A stretch of DNA of 64,000 bases from positions 1-64,000 of the forward strand of contig CAMDGQ010000010.1 in the NCBI GenBank assembly GCA_945897955.1. The letters are read 5' to 3'. Numbering within the stretch: position 1 is the stretch's first letter; each line of letters begins with the position of its first letter. The notes below the pieces were generated by a model. The model worked only from the letters and a program-made list of their open reading frames with translations. It did not search any database and was not told the DNA's origin. Made by a program: the position numbers and the translations under genes. Below are positions 20,251-29,079 of this stretch, piece after piece. This DNA is from Tepidiphilus sp. J10. GTDB taxonomy: Bacteria; Pseudomonadota; Gammaproteobacteria; Burkholderiales; Thiobacillaceae.

Positions 20251-23037
20251 ATGCAGTTCATTCGAGGCACGGTCTATTCGAGTCTGTTTACCCTCATCCT
20301 GGCCACTTCATTGGCGGGATGCGGAAGTAATCTGACGCCCGAGGAGAGCATTGCCAAGGCAAAGGAGTTGATTGGCAATGGCGAGTTTCGACCTGCTTTG
20401 ATAGAGCTTTCAAATGCTGTGCAGGACGATCCTTCTTCGCAAGAGGGGCGCTGGTTAATGGGCAAGGTGGCGATCGAGTTGGGTGATGGCGCAAAAGCCG
20501 AAAAAGAAATCAGAAAAGCGCTCGAATTGGGGCAGACAAACCAATCGGCGCAACCGCTTCTCGTTAAATCAATCATGCTTCAGGGCGATGTCGAACGGGT
20601 TGTGAAAGAAACTGCCTCAATACCGCCGGATATGACCAATGCAAACAAGGCAATGGTTCTTGGCTTGCGAGGCCATGCGCTGATCTTGCAGGGCAAGATG
20701 GAACTGGCCAAATCCGTTCTTGAGAATGTGCTGAGATTGGAGCCTGACTCGATCGAAGCCTTGGTCGGGTTGGCTGCATTGGATAGCGTTAAGCGTGACT
20801 TCGTGGCAGCAAATCGTTGGGTTGAATTGGCGATCAAGGCCCACCCAAGTTCGCCCGAAGCCTGGAGTGCGCAAGGTGATCTGGCCATGCTACAAGGCGA
20901 CCTCTCCAAAGCCAGGGAAGCCTTTGGCAAGGCGATCAAGCATAGATCCTTTGCGACGCTTGATACCGCCAAACATGCGCTTCTGCTTGTTCATGCGAAA
21001 GAGTTTCAGTCTGCCGAAAAGGATATTGAAAGCTTGAAAAAAGAGGGTCTGGCCAATCATCCCTACGTGAGTTATGTCTCCGGCCAGTATTTTTTCGCGC
21101 AGAAGAAATACTCACAGGCAGTGGAGTCATTTGAAGCCAGTCAAGCAGCGGATCCAAATAATCGTTTGAATAATCTTTACCTTGCTGTTACCTACCATCT
21201 TTTGGGGCAGCAGGAAAAAGCGCATGGGCTTGCAAAGCGATTGAATGCTGAATCGCCGCGATCACCAACCGTAAAACAGTTGCTCAGTGACATACAAATC
21301 AGCCGTATTGAGTACGATGCAGCAAGGGCGACCCTGCAGGGGGCTTTGGACGCATCTCCACAAAATGCCGGCCTGCTGGATATGCTGACCAGTGTGGCCT
21401 TGATGCAGGGAGATGCCGCCAAAGGGCTGGAATTTGCCAGCCGTCTTGTAATGCTCGTGCCTAATTCGAGCGAGGCGAAGGCGAAACTTCTGCGTGCAAA
21501 GTTGATAGCTGGCCAAGCCCTTGACGCCCCAACTGAAAAAACAGCAGCAGGGGATATCTTCAATACCGAACTGTTGCTTACCTTGGAACTACTGCGCAAC
21601 AAGCAGCCTGCACAAGCCCTTGAGAGAGCTCGAAAACTGCATAACCAATATCCTGACAAGCCCGATTCGCTAAACCTGATGGCAGCCGCCTATCTGATGC
21701 TCGGTCAAACAGATAAAGCAAAAGCCGAACTTGAATCCTCTCTCAAGCTCAAACCCAACGATCCATCCGCGACTAAAAATCTGGCCAGGATTGAAATCTT
21801 CAAGCGCAACATGAAGCGTTCCCGTGAGTTGCTTGTCCCATTGGTCAAGGCATTTCCTGGCGACGAAGAAGCCGTTTTGTTGCTGGTCGCCGTCGAGGGA
21901 CGTTTAGGCAATACGGTTTCCGCCATCCCGATGCTGGAACAGGTGGTTCAACAGAATCCCGGCGCACTGGTCGCGCGGAATACGTTGGCCTCGGAGTATT
22001 TGCGTGCCGGCAAGGCGCAGAATGTCATCACCATTACACAGGGGCTTTCGGATGCCCAGTATCAGCGTCAACCTTCTTTGCTTGAATTGCGTGGCAAGGC
22101 GCTGTTGCAGGCGAATGATGCGATTTCGGCACGCAAAGTATTTCAGCAATGGACAAGGCTGGTTCCCGAGTCAGCGCCAGCTCATTTCTATTACAGCGAC
22201 AGCCTGGCTAGAAACGGTGAATTGACTGCTGCACGAAGTGGAATAGAACGTGCCGTCAGATTAAATCCACGCTTTTTGCCAGCTCGAATTGGCGAGATCA
22301 AGATGCTGGTTCAAGACAAGCAACTAGCCAAGGCAAGGAAGGGTCTGGAAAAACTCAGGCAGGATTTTGGTGATCATGCCGAGGTGCTCGCACTTGAGGG
22401 TTGGTTCGCTTTGGGTACGAGCAGCTTTGGCGAAGCCGAGAAAAAGCTGGCAGCGGCATTGAAACGCAAACCGGATACTGACACTGCAGTTCTGTTAGCG
22501 CGGGCGTTGTGGGGGCAACAGAAACATGATTTGGCTTTGAAAGGGATGCAGGATTGGTTGAAGGCACGACCTGATGATCTTGCGATGAGCCTCCATATGG
22601 CCGGTGCTTATCTCAGCCTGAACCGCAAGGAGGATGCACGCGTTCTGTATGCAAAAATTGTCGAGAGTTATCCCAACCATGTTCCGGCACTCAATAATCT
22701 GGCCTGGCTAGGCCAGGACAGGGACATTGCTCAGGCGATCAAATACGCTCAACACGCTCAGTCGGTTGCGCCCAAGGATCCATTCGTCAAGGACACTCTT
22801 GGTATGCTTTTGATGAAGCGGGGAGATCTCACCGCTGCCCACAATCTGCTGCAGGAGGCTGTTGGTCTCATGCCGAAAGCGCCCCAGTTTCAATTGCATC
22901 TGGCAGAAATCCTGATCAAACAGCAAAGACATATACAGGCTGGAAAGATGTTGAACGAAATAATCGACAAATTCCCAGCCAGCCCGCAGGCCGGGGAAGC
23001 CAGGAATCTGCTCGCAACCATGGGCAGAGACAAGTAG
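20251..23037 (+). CDS. prsT: PEP-CTERM system TPR-repeat lipoprotein PrsT
   Basis: A 928-residue TPR protein with a lipoprotein signal peptide. The lipobox LAGC at about residues 21-24 is followed by GSNLTPEESIAKAKELIGNG, the characteristic PrsT beginning. TPR units run to the C-terminus (PQAGEARNLLATMGRDK). In known genomes PrsT accompanies the exosortase A (EpsH/XrtA) exopolysaccharide and PEP-CTERM protein sorting locus. Here it follows a similar but non-lipidated paralogue and precedes a GT1 glycosyltransferase by 7 bases, suggesting one transcript. The start is preceded by AAGGAG. Confidence 0.88.
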   Translation: MQFIRGTVYSSLFTLILATSLAGCGSNLTPEESIAKAKELIGNGEFRPALIELSNAVQDDPSSQEGRWLMGKVAIELGDGAKAEKEIRKALELGQTNQSAQPLLVKSIMLQGDVERVVKETASIPPDMTNANKAMVLGLRGHALILQGKMELAKSVLENVLRLEPDSIEALVGLAALDSVKRDFVAANRWVELAIKAHPSSPEAWSAQGDLAMLQGDLSKAREAFGKAIKHRSFATLDTAKHALLLVHAKEFQSAEKDIESLKKEGLANHPYVSYVSGQYFFAQKKYSQAVESFEASQAADPNNRLNNLYLAVTYHLLGQQEKAHGLAKRLNAESPRSPTVKQLLSDIQISRIEYDAARATLQGALDASPQNAGLLDMLTSVALMQGDAAKGLEFASRLVMLVPNSSEAKAKLLRAKLIAGQALDAPTEKTAAGDIFNTELLLTLELLRNKQPAQALERARKLHNQYPDKPDSLNLMAAAYLMLGQTDKAKAELESSLKLKPNDPSATKNLARIEIFKRNMKRSRELLVPLVKAFPGDEEAVLLLVAVEGRLGNTVSAIPMLEQVVQQNPGALVARNTLASEYLRAGKAQNVITITQGLSDAQYQRQPSLLELRGKALLQANDAISARKVFQQWTRLVPESAPAHFYYSDSLARNGELTAARSGIERAVRLNPRFLPARIGEIKMLVQDKQLAKARKGLEKLRQDFGDHAEVLALEGWFALGTSSFGEAEKKLAAALKRKPDTDTAVLLARALWGQQKHDLALKGMQDWLKARPDDLAMSLHMAGAYLSLNRKEDARVLYAKIVESYPNHVPALNNLAWLGQDRDIAQAIKYAQHAQSVAPKDPFVKDTLGMLLMKRGDLTAAHNLLQEAVGLMPKAPQFQLHLAEILIKQQRHIQAGKMLNEIIDKFPASPQAGEARNLLATMGRDK

Positions 23038-23044
23038 TCGGGCC

Positions 23045-24286
23045 ATGCGCATTTTGGCCATTGCCAACGCGCATGCCTTGGCGCATGTCTCCCGGCTGCT
23101 TGAGATAGCGAAGCTGTTGCGTCAGCATGGCCATGAAGTCCTCTTTGCCGGATACGGTAAATATTTGCAGGTTGCTGCCTGGGATGGTTTTTCAACGCGG
23201 GAATTGCCCTACATCTCGGTAGAGCAGGTGGTGCATGCGGTTCGCACCCAGAAGCTTTGGGAACTTTATCGGGAGCGGGAACTGGCAGAGTTCATCGAAG
23301 CCGAGTTGGCGCTTTATGCTGAATTCAAGCCCGATCTGGTGTTGCTGGATAACCGACCGACTGCACGTACTTCGGCCGAAATAGCCGGCCTGAAAAGCGC
23401 TTCTGTGCTGAATGTGCATATGAGCAATTACCGGCGCACGCCCTTTTTCAGTTATGTTCAACTCGCTGGCAAATTCCAGTTTCCAGGCCTGGATTATTTG
23501 GACAAACTCGAAAATGGAATCGAAAACCACGTTTACGATCGCATGGTCATGGGGGGGCTAAACCGCCTTCGTGGCAAACTCGGATTGCCCCCGCTCTTCG
23601 CCTATCAACATGAAGAGGGGCAGCATCTAGGTCTGCTCGCCGATACGCCTGAATTCAATCCGGTCCGCCAGTTGCCTGATCATATTCGTTACATCGGACC
23701 GCTGACCTGGCGCAATACGCTGCCTGCGCCAATGTGCCTTGGGCATCTCGATCCAGAACGCCCCACTGTTTACTTCACGCTTGGCAGCGAAGGGCTTAAT
23801 GAACTGGTCGAGCAACTTGGTGTGCTGACACGGCAAGGCATTCAGATCGTAGTGGCAACCGGTGCGTCAGATTTTGCCGAGCAAGTGAAGCCTCTGGAAG
23901 GGGTTTATCTAGAGCAATTCATCAATACGGACACGCTTTTACCGCACTGCGATCTGGTCTGTTGCCATGGCGGAAACGGGACGCTATACCAAGCACTTGC
24001 ACATGGCCTGCCCTGTATCGTGGTGGCAACGCATGCAGAGCAGAATTACGGTGGAAAGCGAATACAACAGCTGGGTTTGGGGCGTGCTACAACGCTTAAA
24101 AAACTGCGCCGTGAAGGTATGGCGAGCCTGCTTGAATCTGTGCTGCAAGTTCTGGATACAGCGAGCTACCGGGATGCCGCGCGTGCCATTGCGCCTCGGA
24201 TCAAGGCATGGAACGGTGCGGAACTGGGGGCAAGAGCAATCATGGAATTGATATTGACTGACAACAGGAACACGAATCTCGATTAG
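23045..24286 (+). CDS. GT1-like (MGT/UGT superfamily) glycosyltransferase
   Basis: A 413-residue GT-B glycosyltransferase. The N-terminal domain starts MRILAIANAHALAHVSRLLE with the acceptor-side histidine. The donor-binding C-terminal domain has TLGSEG and CCHGGNGTLYQALAHGLP, the HGGxGT motif of the UDP-glucuronosyl/macrolide glycosyltransferase group, which usually glycosylates small lipophilic acceptors. It starts 8 bases after prsT. A distant relative is encoded at 35414-36613 on the other strand. Donor and acceptor cannot be told from sequence. Confidence 0.85.
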   Translation: MRILAIANAHALAHVSRLLEIAKLLRQHGHEVLFAGYGKYLQVAAWDGFSTRELPYISVEQVVHAVRTQKLWELYRERELAEFIEAELALYAEFKPDLVLLDNRPTARTSAEIAGLKSASVLNVHMSNYRRTPFFSYVQLAGKFQFPGLDYLDKLENGIENHVYDRMVMGGLNRLRGKLGLPPLFAYQHEEGQHLGLLADTPEFNPVRQLPDHIRYIGPLTWRNTLPAPMCLGHLDPERPTVYFTLGSEGLNELVEQLGVLTRQGIQIVVATGASDFAEQVKPLEGVYLEQFINTDTLLPHCDLVCCHGGNGTLYQALAHGLPCIVVATHAEQNYGGKRIQQLGLGRATTLKKLRREGMASLLESVLQVLDTASYRDAARAIAPRIKAWNGAELGARAIMELILTDNRNTNLD

Positions 24287-24347
24287 AAAGTGGTGCCAGT
24301 TCGTCCATGGAGTTGGGTACCCACACTTCGTTCATGATCCGGAAATG

Positions 24348-24378
24348 AAAAAAGCGCAGCTTTCGCTGCGCTTTTTTT
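24348..24378. terminator. Bidirectional rho-independent terminator
   Basis: GCGCAGC (24354-24360), loop TTTC, GCTGCGC (24365-24371). The stem is flanked by A6 on the left and a run of T on the right, so it works in both directions between the convergent glycosyltransferase and PEP-CTERM genes. Confidence 0.9.
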
Positions 24379-24392
24379 CTAACTAGTTACTT

Positions 24393-25460
24393 TCAAGCTG
24401 CTTTACGACGGCGGCCGACAAAGCCCATACCAGCCAAGCCGATGCCGATCAGAGCCAGCATGCCGGGTTCCGGAACCCGAGCGGGTTGACGGGTCAGGTT
24501 GGTAGATGTCTGGCCTTTCAGGGTCAGCGTCCAGTTGCCGGCGGTAAGACCGCTTGCAAAGAGGCCGTAGTTGCCCAAGCCGGCGACATTCGGACCGTAG
24601 CTGTAGTCAGCAGCAGTATTGTTGGTGCTGGTACCCAGGGTCTGGTTCAGGTTTTCAGTGTCAGCAAGTTCGGTACAGGTTACATCGAGGCTGCTGATAC
24701 AGTTGCCGGCACCGAGGCCACCCGCGGAAGCGCCATCCGGAGCCCATTGCAGGCCGCTGAAAGTGCCATCCTTGGTCAAGGCGACTGAAACGGCCATGGT
24801 CGCCTGGGCAGAGTAGGTCAGACCCAGGTCATTCAGGATCTGAGCGCGCATGTCCGGATCAGCGTCAAAGCTCAATGCGAAATTGACAGCCGGGCCAGCA
24901 ACGGTGAAGTTGAACGTCAGACCGGTGGTGGACAGGATTTCCGAGCTGGCAGAAGCCGAGGCGGCGGAAGTGATGTTCGACTCGGAAATCTGATCGGTAT
25001 GCGATACGTTGGCATTCAGGCTGGTGATCTCGGAAGTGTAGATAACCGAGTCGGAGTTTGACCAGTTGCCGCCACCAATAGTCAGCCAGGTCAGGGTGCC
25101 ATCACCGGCGACCTGGTTGTTCGTACGCGTGATTGCGCTGCCAGGTGCGTTGGTGACTGGTCCGTCCAGTACCGGCGTGACAGGGAAAGCTGCGCAGCTG
25201 TTGCTGGTCGGGGTGCCGCCGCAGGAGGCGCCGCCAATGTTGCCAACGCCGTTGATCAGGGCAGTGTTGGTTGTGCTGAAGTTGAAGCTGTTGATCGTCA
25301 CGCCGTTGGCGGGGGTAAGCCCGGCATTCAGAAACGCGACAGACAGATTGTTGATGTTCAGGGATGAGCCGGCATAAACGTCAGCGGCTGCTTGACCGGA
25401 CATGCCCAAAGCCAGAGTCGCGGCAATGGCGGTCGCCAGAGTGGTTTGTTTCAGTTTCAT
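24393..25460 (-). CDS. PEP-CTERM sorting domain protein
   Basis: A 355-residue secreted protein. It has a Sec signal peptide (MKLKQTTLATAIAATLALG, predicted cleavage after GQAAA) and a C-terminal PEP-CTERM signal of about 27 residues: VPEPG, a hydrophobic stretch LALIGIGLAGMGFVG, and the basic tail RRRKAA. Such proteins are cut and transferred by exosortase A and typically reach the cell surface or matrix. The middle region is rich in Asn, Thr and Ser with few cysteines, and I do not recognise it. The ATG at 25460 has GGAGAAAATC upstream. It has its own sigma-54-type promoter and ends at a strong terminator, so it is probably monocistronic. Confidence 0.93.
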   Translation of the reverse strand: MKLKQTTLATAIAATLALGMSGQAAADVYAGSSLNINNLSVAFLNAGLTPANGVTINSFNFSTTNTALINGVGNIGGASCGGTPTSNSCAAFPVTPVLDGPVTNAPGSAITRTNNQVAGDGTLTWLTIGGGNWSNSDSVIYTSEITSLNANVSHTDQISESNITSAASASASSEILSTTGLTFNFTVAGPAVNFALSFDADPDMRAQILNDLGLTYSAQATMAVSVALTKDGTFSGLQWAPDGASAGGLGAGNCISSLDVTCTELADTENLNQTLGTSTNNTAADYSYGPNVAGLGNYGLFASGLTAGNWTLTLKGQTSTNLTRQPARVPEPGMLALIGIGLAGMGFVGRRRKAA

Positions 25461-25556
25461 GATTTTCTCCAATTGATAAGGTTGCACTTTACAGGGCTGA
25501 GGCGACCTGCCGGGCCCCAGTGTGCGATGCATGTTTAGCTACGCAGACATTACAAA

Positions 25557-25571
25557 GCACATAGCGTGCCA
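25557..25571 (-). promoter_or_regulatory. Sigma-54 (RpoN) promoter of the PEP-CTERM gene
   Basis: On the minus strand, TGGCACG (25571-25565), four bases, then GTGC (25560-25557). The consensus is TGGCACG-N4-TTGC, so only one position differs and the GG/GC spacing is exact. It lies about 97 bases upstream of the PEP-CTERM start codon. In floc-forming betaproteobacteria, PEP-CTERM genes are known to be under RpoN with the PrsK/PrsR two-component system, which supports the reading. Confidence 0.75.
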
Positions 25572-25641
25572 GAAAATGTTCATATAATAAAAACAATGGG
25601 TTACGGTTGATTCGCGTATTTCTCTCGGTTGCGGAAGGTGT

Positions 25642-25660
25642 TGGTGTAAAGAATACCGAC
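25642..25660 (-). promoter_or_regulatory. Candidate upstream activator site, copy 1
   Basis: On the minus strand a 19-base unit begins TGTCGG and ends ACACC. It agrees with a second unit at 25784-25802 at 14 of 19 positions. It lies about 70 bases upstream of the -24 element, a usual place for an enhancer-binding protein such as PrsR. The activator assignment is inference. Confidence 0.4.
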
Positions 25661-25783
25661 ACTTCGTTGTTGTCCCTGTGCAGGGATGTGGTTGCAGAGC
25701 GGAGTGCAAAGAATGATGCATTGAGTAGAAAGGACGGAGCAAAAGCTAACTCATTGATTGTTTGATGCATCGTCATCTTGAGT

Positions 25784-25802
25784 GGCGTAAGAATTGCCGA
25801 CA
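25784..25802 (-). promoter_or_regulatory. Candidate upstream activator site, copy 2
   Basis: Second copy of the TGTCGG-containing unit, in the same orientation and about 140 bases further upstream. It sits next to the end of the acyltransferase gene. The two copies are the only repeated motif noticed in the 369-base region 25461-25829, which otherwise shows no credible gene. Confidence 0.4.
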
Positions 25803-25829
25803 TTGCCATGGCCGTGATGCGTCGAAAGC

Positions 25830-26486
25830 TTACTTGAGTCGCTTTGCCGGCACCCCCCCCCAGATTTCATGGGCGCCGATGACCGTGTCCTTGAGGACAA
25901 CCGAGCCGGCGGAAATGATGGCCCCATCGCCGATGATGACGCCTGACATGACCACCGCCGTAGCTCCAATGGTCACGTTGTCGCCAGCCTTGATCCGCGC
26001 CAGGGCGAAATGGCGGCCTTCGATGGCGTGGCTGAACAGCACGGCGTCATGGCCAATGATGCAGTTGGCGCCCAACTCGGTCAGCGGCGGGTCGAGAATG
26101 ACGCCGGCACTGTAGGTATTGGCGCCCATCCGCGTGCCAAGTGCCTGATACACCAGTCGCATCAGGGGAACGGGAAGAAAGTGTGTGCGAATCAGACTGT
26201 TGAACATCAACAGATAGAACAGGATGTTGACCTGGGCAGCAAATTCGCCGCGAGAGCCTTCGGAGAGTTCACCTTCCGGCAAGGGCATGAAATGTAAAAA
26301 CAGGCGATAGATGGCAAAGGCATAACAGTAGAACAGTATGACCCAGGCGAAGGTCAATACCACCCCGCGAAAATCCCCTAGGGGAACAGCACCTAGCACT
26401 AGCCAGACCGTACCGAGGCTGAGGATTACGATGATGGTTAACAATAGGAAGAATAACGAAACTTGTTTGGCGTTGATGGCGCGCAT
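25830..26486 (-). CDS. Membrane-anchored hexapeptide-repeat (LbetaH) acyltransferase
   Basis: A 218-residue protein with two hydrophobic segments near the N-terminus (about residues 10-32 and 40-62) and a left-handed beta-helix domain from about residue 115. That domain shows hexapeptide repeats ([34 protein letters not shown]) and ends [12 protein letters not shown], the typical end of the serine/maltose acetyltransferase-like family. It probably O-acetylates a polysaccharide or glycolipid at the membrane. It lies between a PEP-CTERM gene and a glycosyltransferase. Substrate unknown. Confidence 0.8.
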   Translation of the reverse strand: MRAINAKQVSLFFLLLTIIVILSLGTVWLVLGAVPLGDFRGVVLTFAWVILFYCYAFAIYRLFLHFMPLPEGELSEGSRGEFAAQVNILFYLLMFNSLIRTHFLPVPLMRLVYQALGTRMGANTYSAGVILDPPLTELGANCIIGHDAVLFSHAIEGRHFALARIKAGDNVTIGATAVVMSGVIIGDGAIISAGSVVLKDTVIGAHEIWGGVPAKRLK

Positions 26487-26737
26487 GAGTGCTCCTCTAA
26501 TAATGTAGCTGTACTCCGTCTGGACTGGGCCTTTCGGTTGCCAGCGCGCGAGTGTGGGCCTGTGGCGTTAAACTTCAATGCGTAACTTGTTGATACATAA
26601 TGCAATTTAACATTCACTCAGTCAATCGACGTGCCGTTGACCATCGTGGGCGCGATGGGGGCGAAAAGCTGCGGTTTGCAAGGAATACGCTTCGCAATGA
26701 TTGATGGATATTTCGCAAAATGCGGAAAGGAGTCGAG

Positions 26738-27538
26738 GTGCTGGATAAACAAAGACTTACATTCATTGTTCCAGTCAATAAGGAGGATGTTCTATCCAGA
26801 AACATATTGGCATCAAAGGTTTACCGAGACGGACGCCATCAGTTTATTTTTCAACGCGGATATACGAATGTTCCCAAGGCCTACAACGATGCAATCTCAG
26901 GCGCGGAAAGCGATATTCTCGTGTATTGTCACCAGGATGTTTATTTCCCGGATGAGTGGGAGGGGCAGTTTCTCGAGTCATTACGGAGGATTGATGCCTT
27001 TGACGCAAATTGGGGAGTACTTGGTGTCGCAGGAGTGAAAATGAAGCGGCGTTTGTTTGGAATGAGCCAGGGTGTCGAGTTTATCGGTAATTTCAGCACG
27101 AACGTGGCGGGAGGGGCTCAGGTCATTGACCATTTCAGGCCAATAGTTTATCCGCAGATCGTGCATACGCTTGATGAATTCATTTTGGTCGTCAAGAAGG
27201 TCAATGCTGCTTTCGACGAACAGATACCTAATAATCACTTTTATGGTGCTGATTTATGTCTGCAATGTGCGGCTCGGGGCTTTGCGTCATATGCGATTTC
27301 CGCCTACATGCATCACGACTCGGCTTCAAAATGGGTTTATAGTGATTTTTATGAGTCCGCAAGCTATATGTATGGCAAATACAGGCATACGCTGCCTATT
27401 GCTACGACTTGCGTGGTCATCGAGGATCGGCGCGGAAGGCCAAGCTTCCATACAGATTATATTGCACTCCTTGCCATGACTTTTCACTCGGTATTTAAAT
27501 ATCCAAAGCGCATCAAGCAGCCTCGTTTTAAGGTGTAG
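26738..27538 (+). CDS. GT2-like glycosyltransferase
   Basis: A protein of about 266 residues (272 if the ATG at 26720 is used). It has the outline of a GT-A family 2 glycosyltransferase: FIVPVNKEDVL at the start, the metal/nucleotide-sugar motif YCHQDVYFP, and GADLCLQCAARGF in the acceptor half. I prefer the GTG at 26738 because AAAGGAG precedes it at 5 bases. The coding sequence is more AT-rich than the dcw or yhdP regions. It is followed by a MATE transporter on the same strand, which may move the glycosylated product. Specific function unknown. Confidence 0.75.
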   Translation: MLDKQRLTFIVPVNKEDVLSRNILASKVYRDGRHQFIFQRGYTNVPKAYNDAISGAESDILVYCHQDVYFPDEWEGQFLESLRRIDAFDANWGVLGVAGVKMKRRLFGMSQGVEFIGNFSTNVAGGAQVIDHFRPIVYPQIVHTLDEFILVVKKVNAAFDEQIPNNHFYGADLCLQCAARGFASYAISAYMHHDSASKWVYSDFYESASYMYGKYRHTLPIATTCVVIEDRRGRPSFHTDYIALLAMTFHSVFKYPKRIKQPRFKV

Positions 27539-27678
27539 CTGATCAATCCATCAAGGAAAACCCGCACGGAATGTTTGCTAAGCGTGGACCTGTGCAGTTT
27601 AATCAATGGAACATGCCGCCAAAATAATCGCCACCCACGGTGCACCGGCAAGCATCGAAAACTGAACTGGAATTACTG

Positions 27679-29067
27679 ATGACGTCAGGAATCGAGAAAG
27701 ACAATTCGGAACGGCTGATGTTTTCCGGGCCAGTGGGGACATTGCTGTTTAACCTGGCGTTTCCAATCTACGCCAGCACATTGTTCTGGGTTATCTACAC
27801 GCTAACGGACATTTACTGGATCAGTCGTATAGATCCTGAAAATCCTGCGATTGTGGGCGGGGTTAGCCTGATCATACCAATCTATATGCTCGCCTTCGCC
27901 CTGAGTAATGGCCTGTTGATAGGGGTCAAATCCTTGGTGGCCCGTGCGGTAGGCGCCAACAACGAGGAGTTGCTGAGCAGCGTGGCATCTGCGGGGTTGG
28001 CATTGGCTACTGCGGCGGCAGCGACCTTTCTTTTCTTCGGTTATGCCTTTTCCGATGAAATAACCAGATCCCTCGGAGCGACAGGCGACTTGTTCGAGCA
28101 TGCGCATATTTTTCTTCTTTATATCCTTCCAGCCACAGCTCTGTTGTTTTCCTTCAATGTCCTGAGCGGAATAGCACAGGGCGAAGGTCAAATGAAGTAC
28201 GTAATGCATGCAATGGGACTGGGTGTTGGTCTGAATATGCTGCTCGACCCGCTATTGATAATCTGGCTGGATTATGGCGTGCTTGGGGCGGCAGTTGCTA
28301 CCTGCCTGTCACAGGCAATCTCTTTCATGTATCTGGTTTGGGTGTTTATGAAGGGTAATCTGCGCGTTCCGCTGCATATGAATATATTGAAGGCGCGTGC
28401 GGAAACAATCGCAAAGGTTCTTGATATCGGCTTGCCCCAGGGGCTTGCGGAGATTCTGGTTGCACTGTATTTGCTGGCGGTCAACTGGATTGTTGTTGAC
28501 ATAGATCCATCAGCAATGACTTCATTTGGCCTGTGTGCAAGAGTTGATCAGGTATTGCTGTTAAGCATCGCGGCAATTTCCTCAGCAGTATTGACTGCGG
28601 TCGCGCAGAATGCAGGAAGGGGGAATCTGGAACGCATCGGTAAAATTACCAATGTTGCTGTTGTGGCTGGCGGTATTTTGGTATTGGCCCAGGTGATTAT
28701 ATTGGTTGCTATTTCCCCATGGGTTTATGGCATGTTGAGCGATGTTGAGGTTGTAGTTGATTATTCGGTAAGTCAAACAAAAATCGTGAATATCTTCTAT
28801 ATTTTTGCCGTTCCTACCCTTGTTTTTCACTCTGTGTTTTTGGCAATAGGGCATCCTTGGCCCGCCATAAAAATACAATTTACCAAGATGTTTGCAATAT
28901 CACTGCCAATAATGATCACGTTGATCTATGTATTCGATCTCGAAATGTACGGAGTATGGTCAGGTATTGCGGCCGGCGAAGTTGCGGCAGCCATCCTTGG
29001 ATTCATCTGGTATTCCGTTTACAGAAAAAGGCTTGAAAGTGGGGCTTTGAAAATAGATGCAACATGA
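27679..29067 (+). CDS. MATE-family transporter
   Basis: A polytopic inner-membrane protein of 462 residues with about twelve hydrophobic segments in two similar halves (FNLAFPIYASTLFWVIYTL early in the first half, LDIGLPQGLAEILVALYLL in the second), as in MATE antiporters and related flippases. The ATG at 27679 follows GGAAT; an upstream in-frame GTG at 27640 would add 13 residues. Given the glycosyltransferase neighbour, it may export a lipid-linked or small glycosylated compound instead of a drug. That is inference. The composition is relatively AT-rich. Confidence 0.88.
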   Translation: MTSGIEKDNSERLMFSGPVGTLLFNLAFPIYASTLFWVIYTLTDIYWISRIDPENPAIVGGVSLIIPIYMLAFALSNGLLIGVKSLVARAVGANNEELLSSVASAGLALATAAAATFLFFGYAFSDEITRSLGATGDLFEHAHIFLLYILPATALLFSFNVLSGIAQGEGQMKYVMHAMGLGVGLNMLLDPLLIIWLDYGVLGAAVATCLSQAISFMYLVWVFMKGNLRVPLHMNILKARAETIAKVLDIGLPQGLAEILVALYLLAVNWIVVDIDPSAMTSFGLCARVDQVLLLSIAAISSAVLTAVAQNAGRGNLERIGKITNVAVVAGGILVLAQVIILVAISPWVYGMLSDVEVVVDYSVSQTKIVNIFYIFAVPTLVFHSVFLAIGHPWPAIKIQFTKMFAISLPIMITLIYVFDLEMYGVWSGIAAGEVAAAILGFIWYSVYRKRLESGALKIDAT

Positions 29068-29079
29068 ATAAATAATCAC

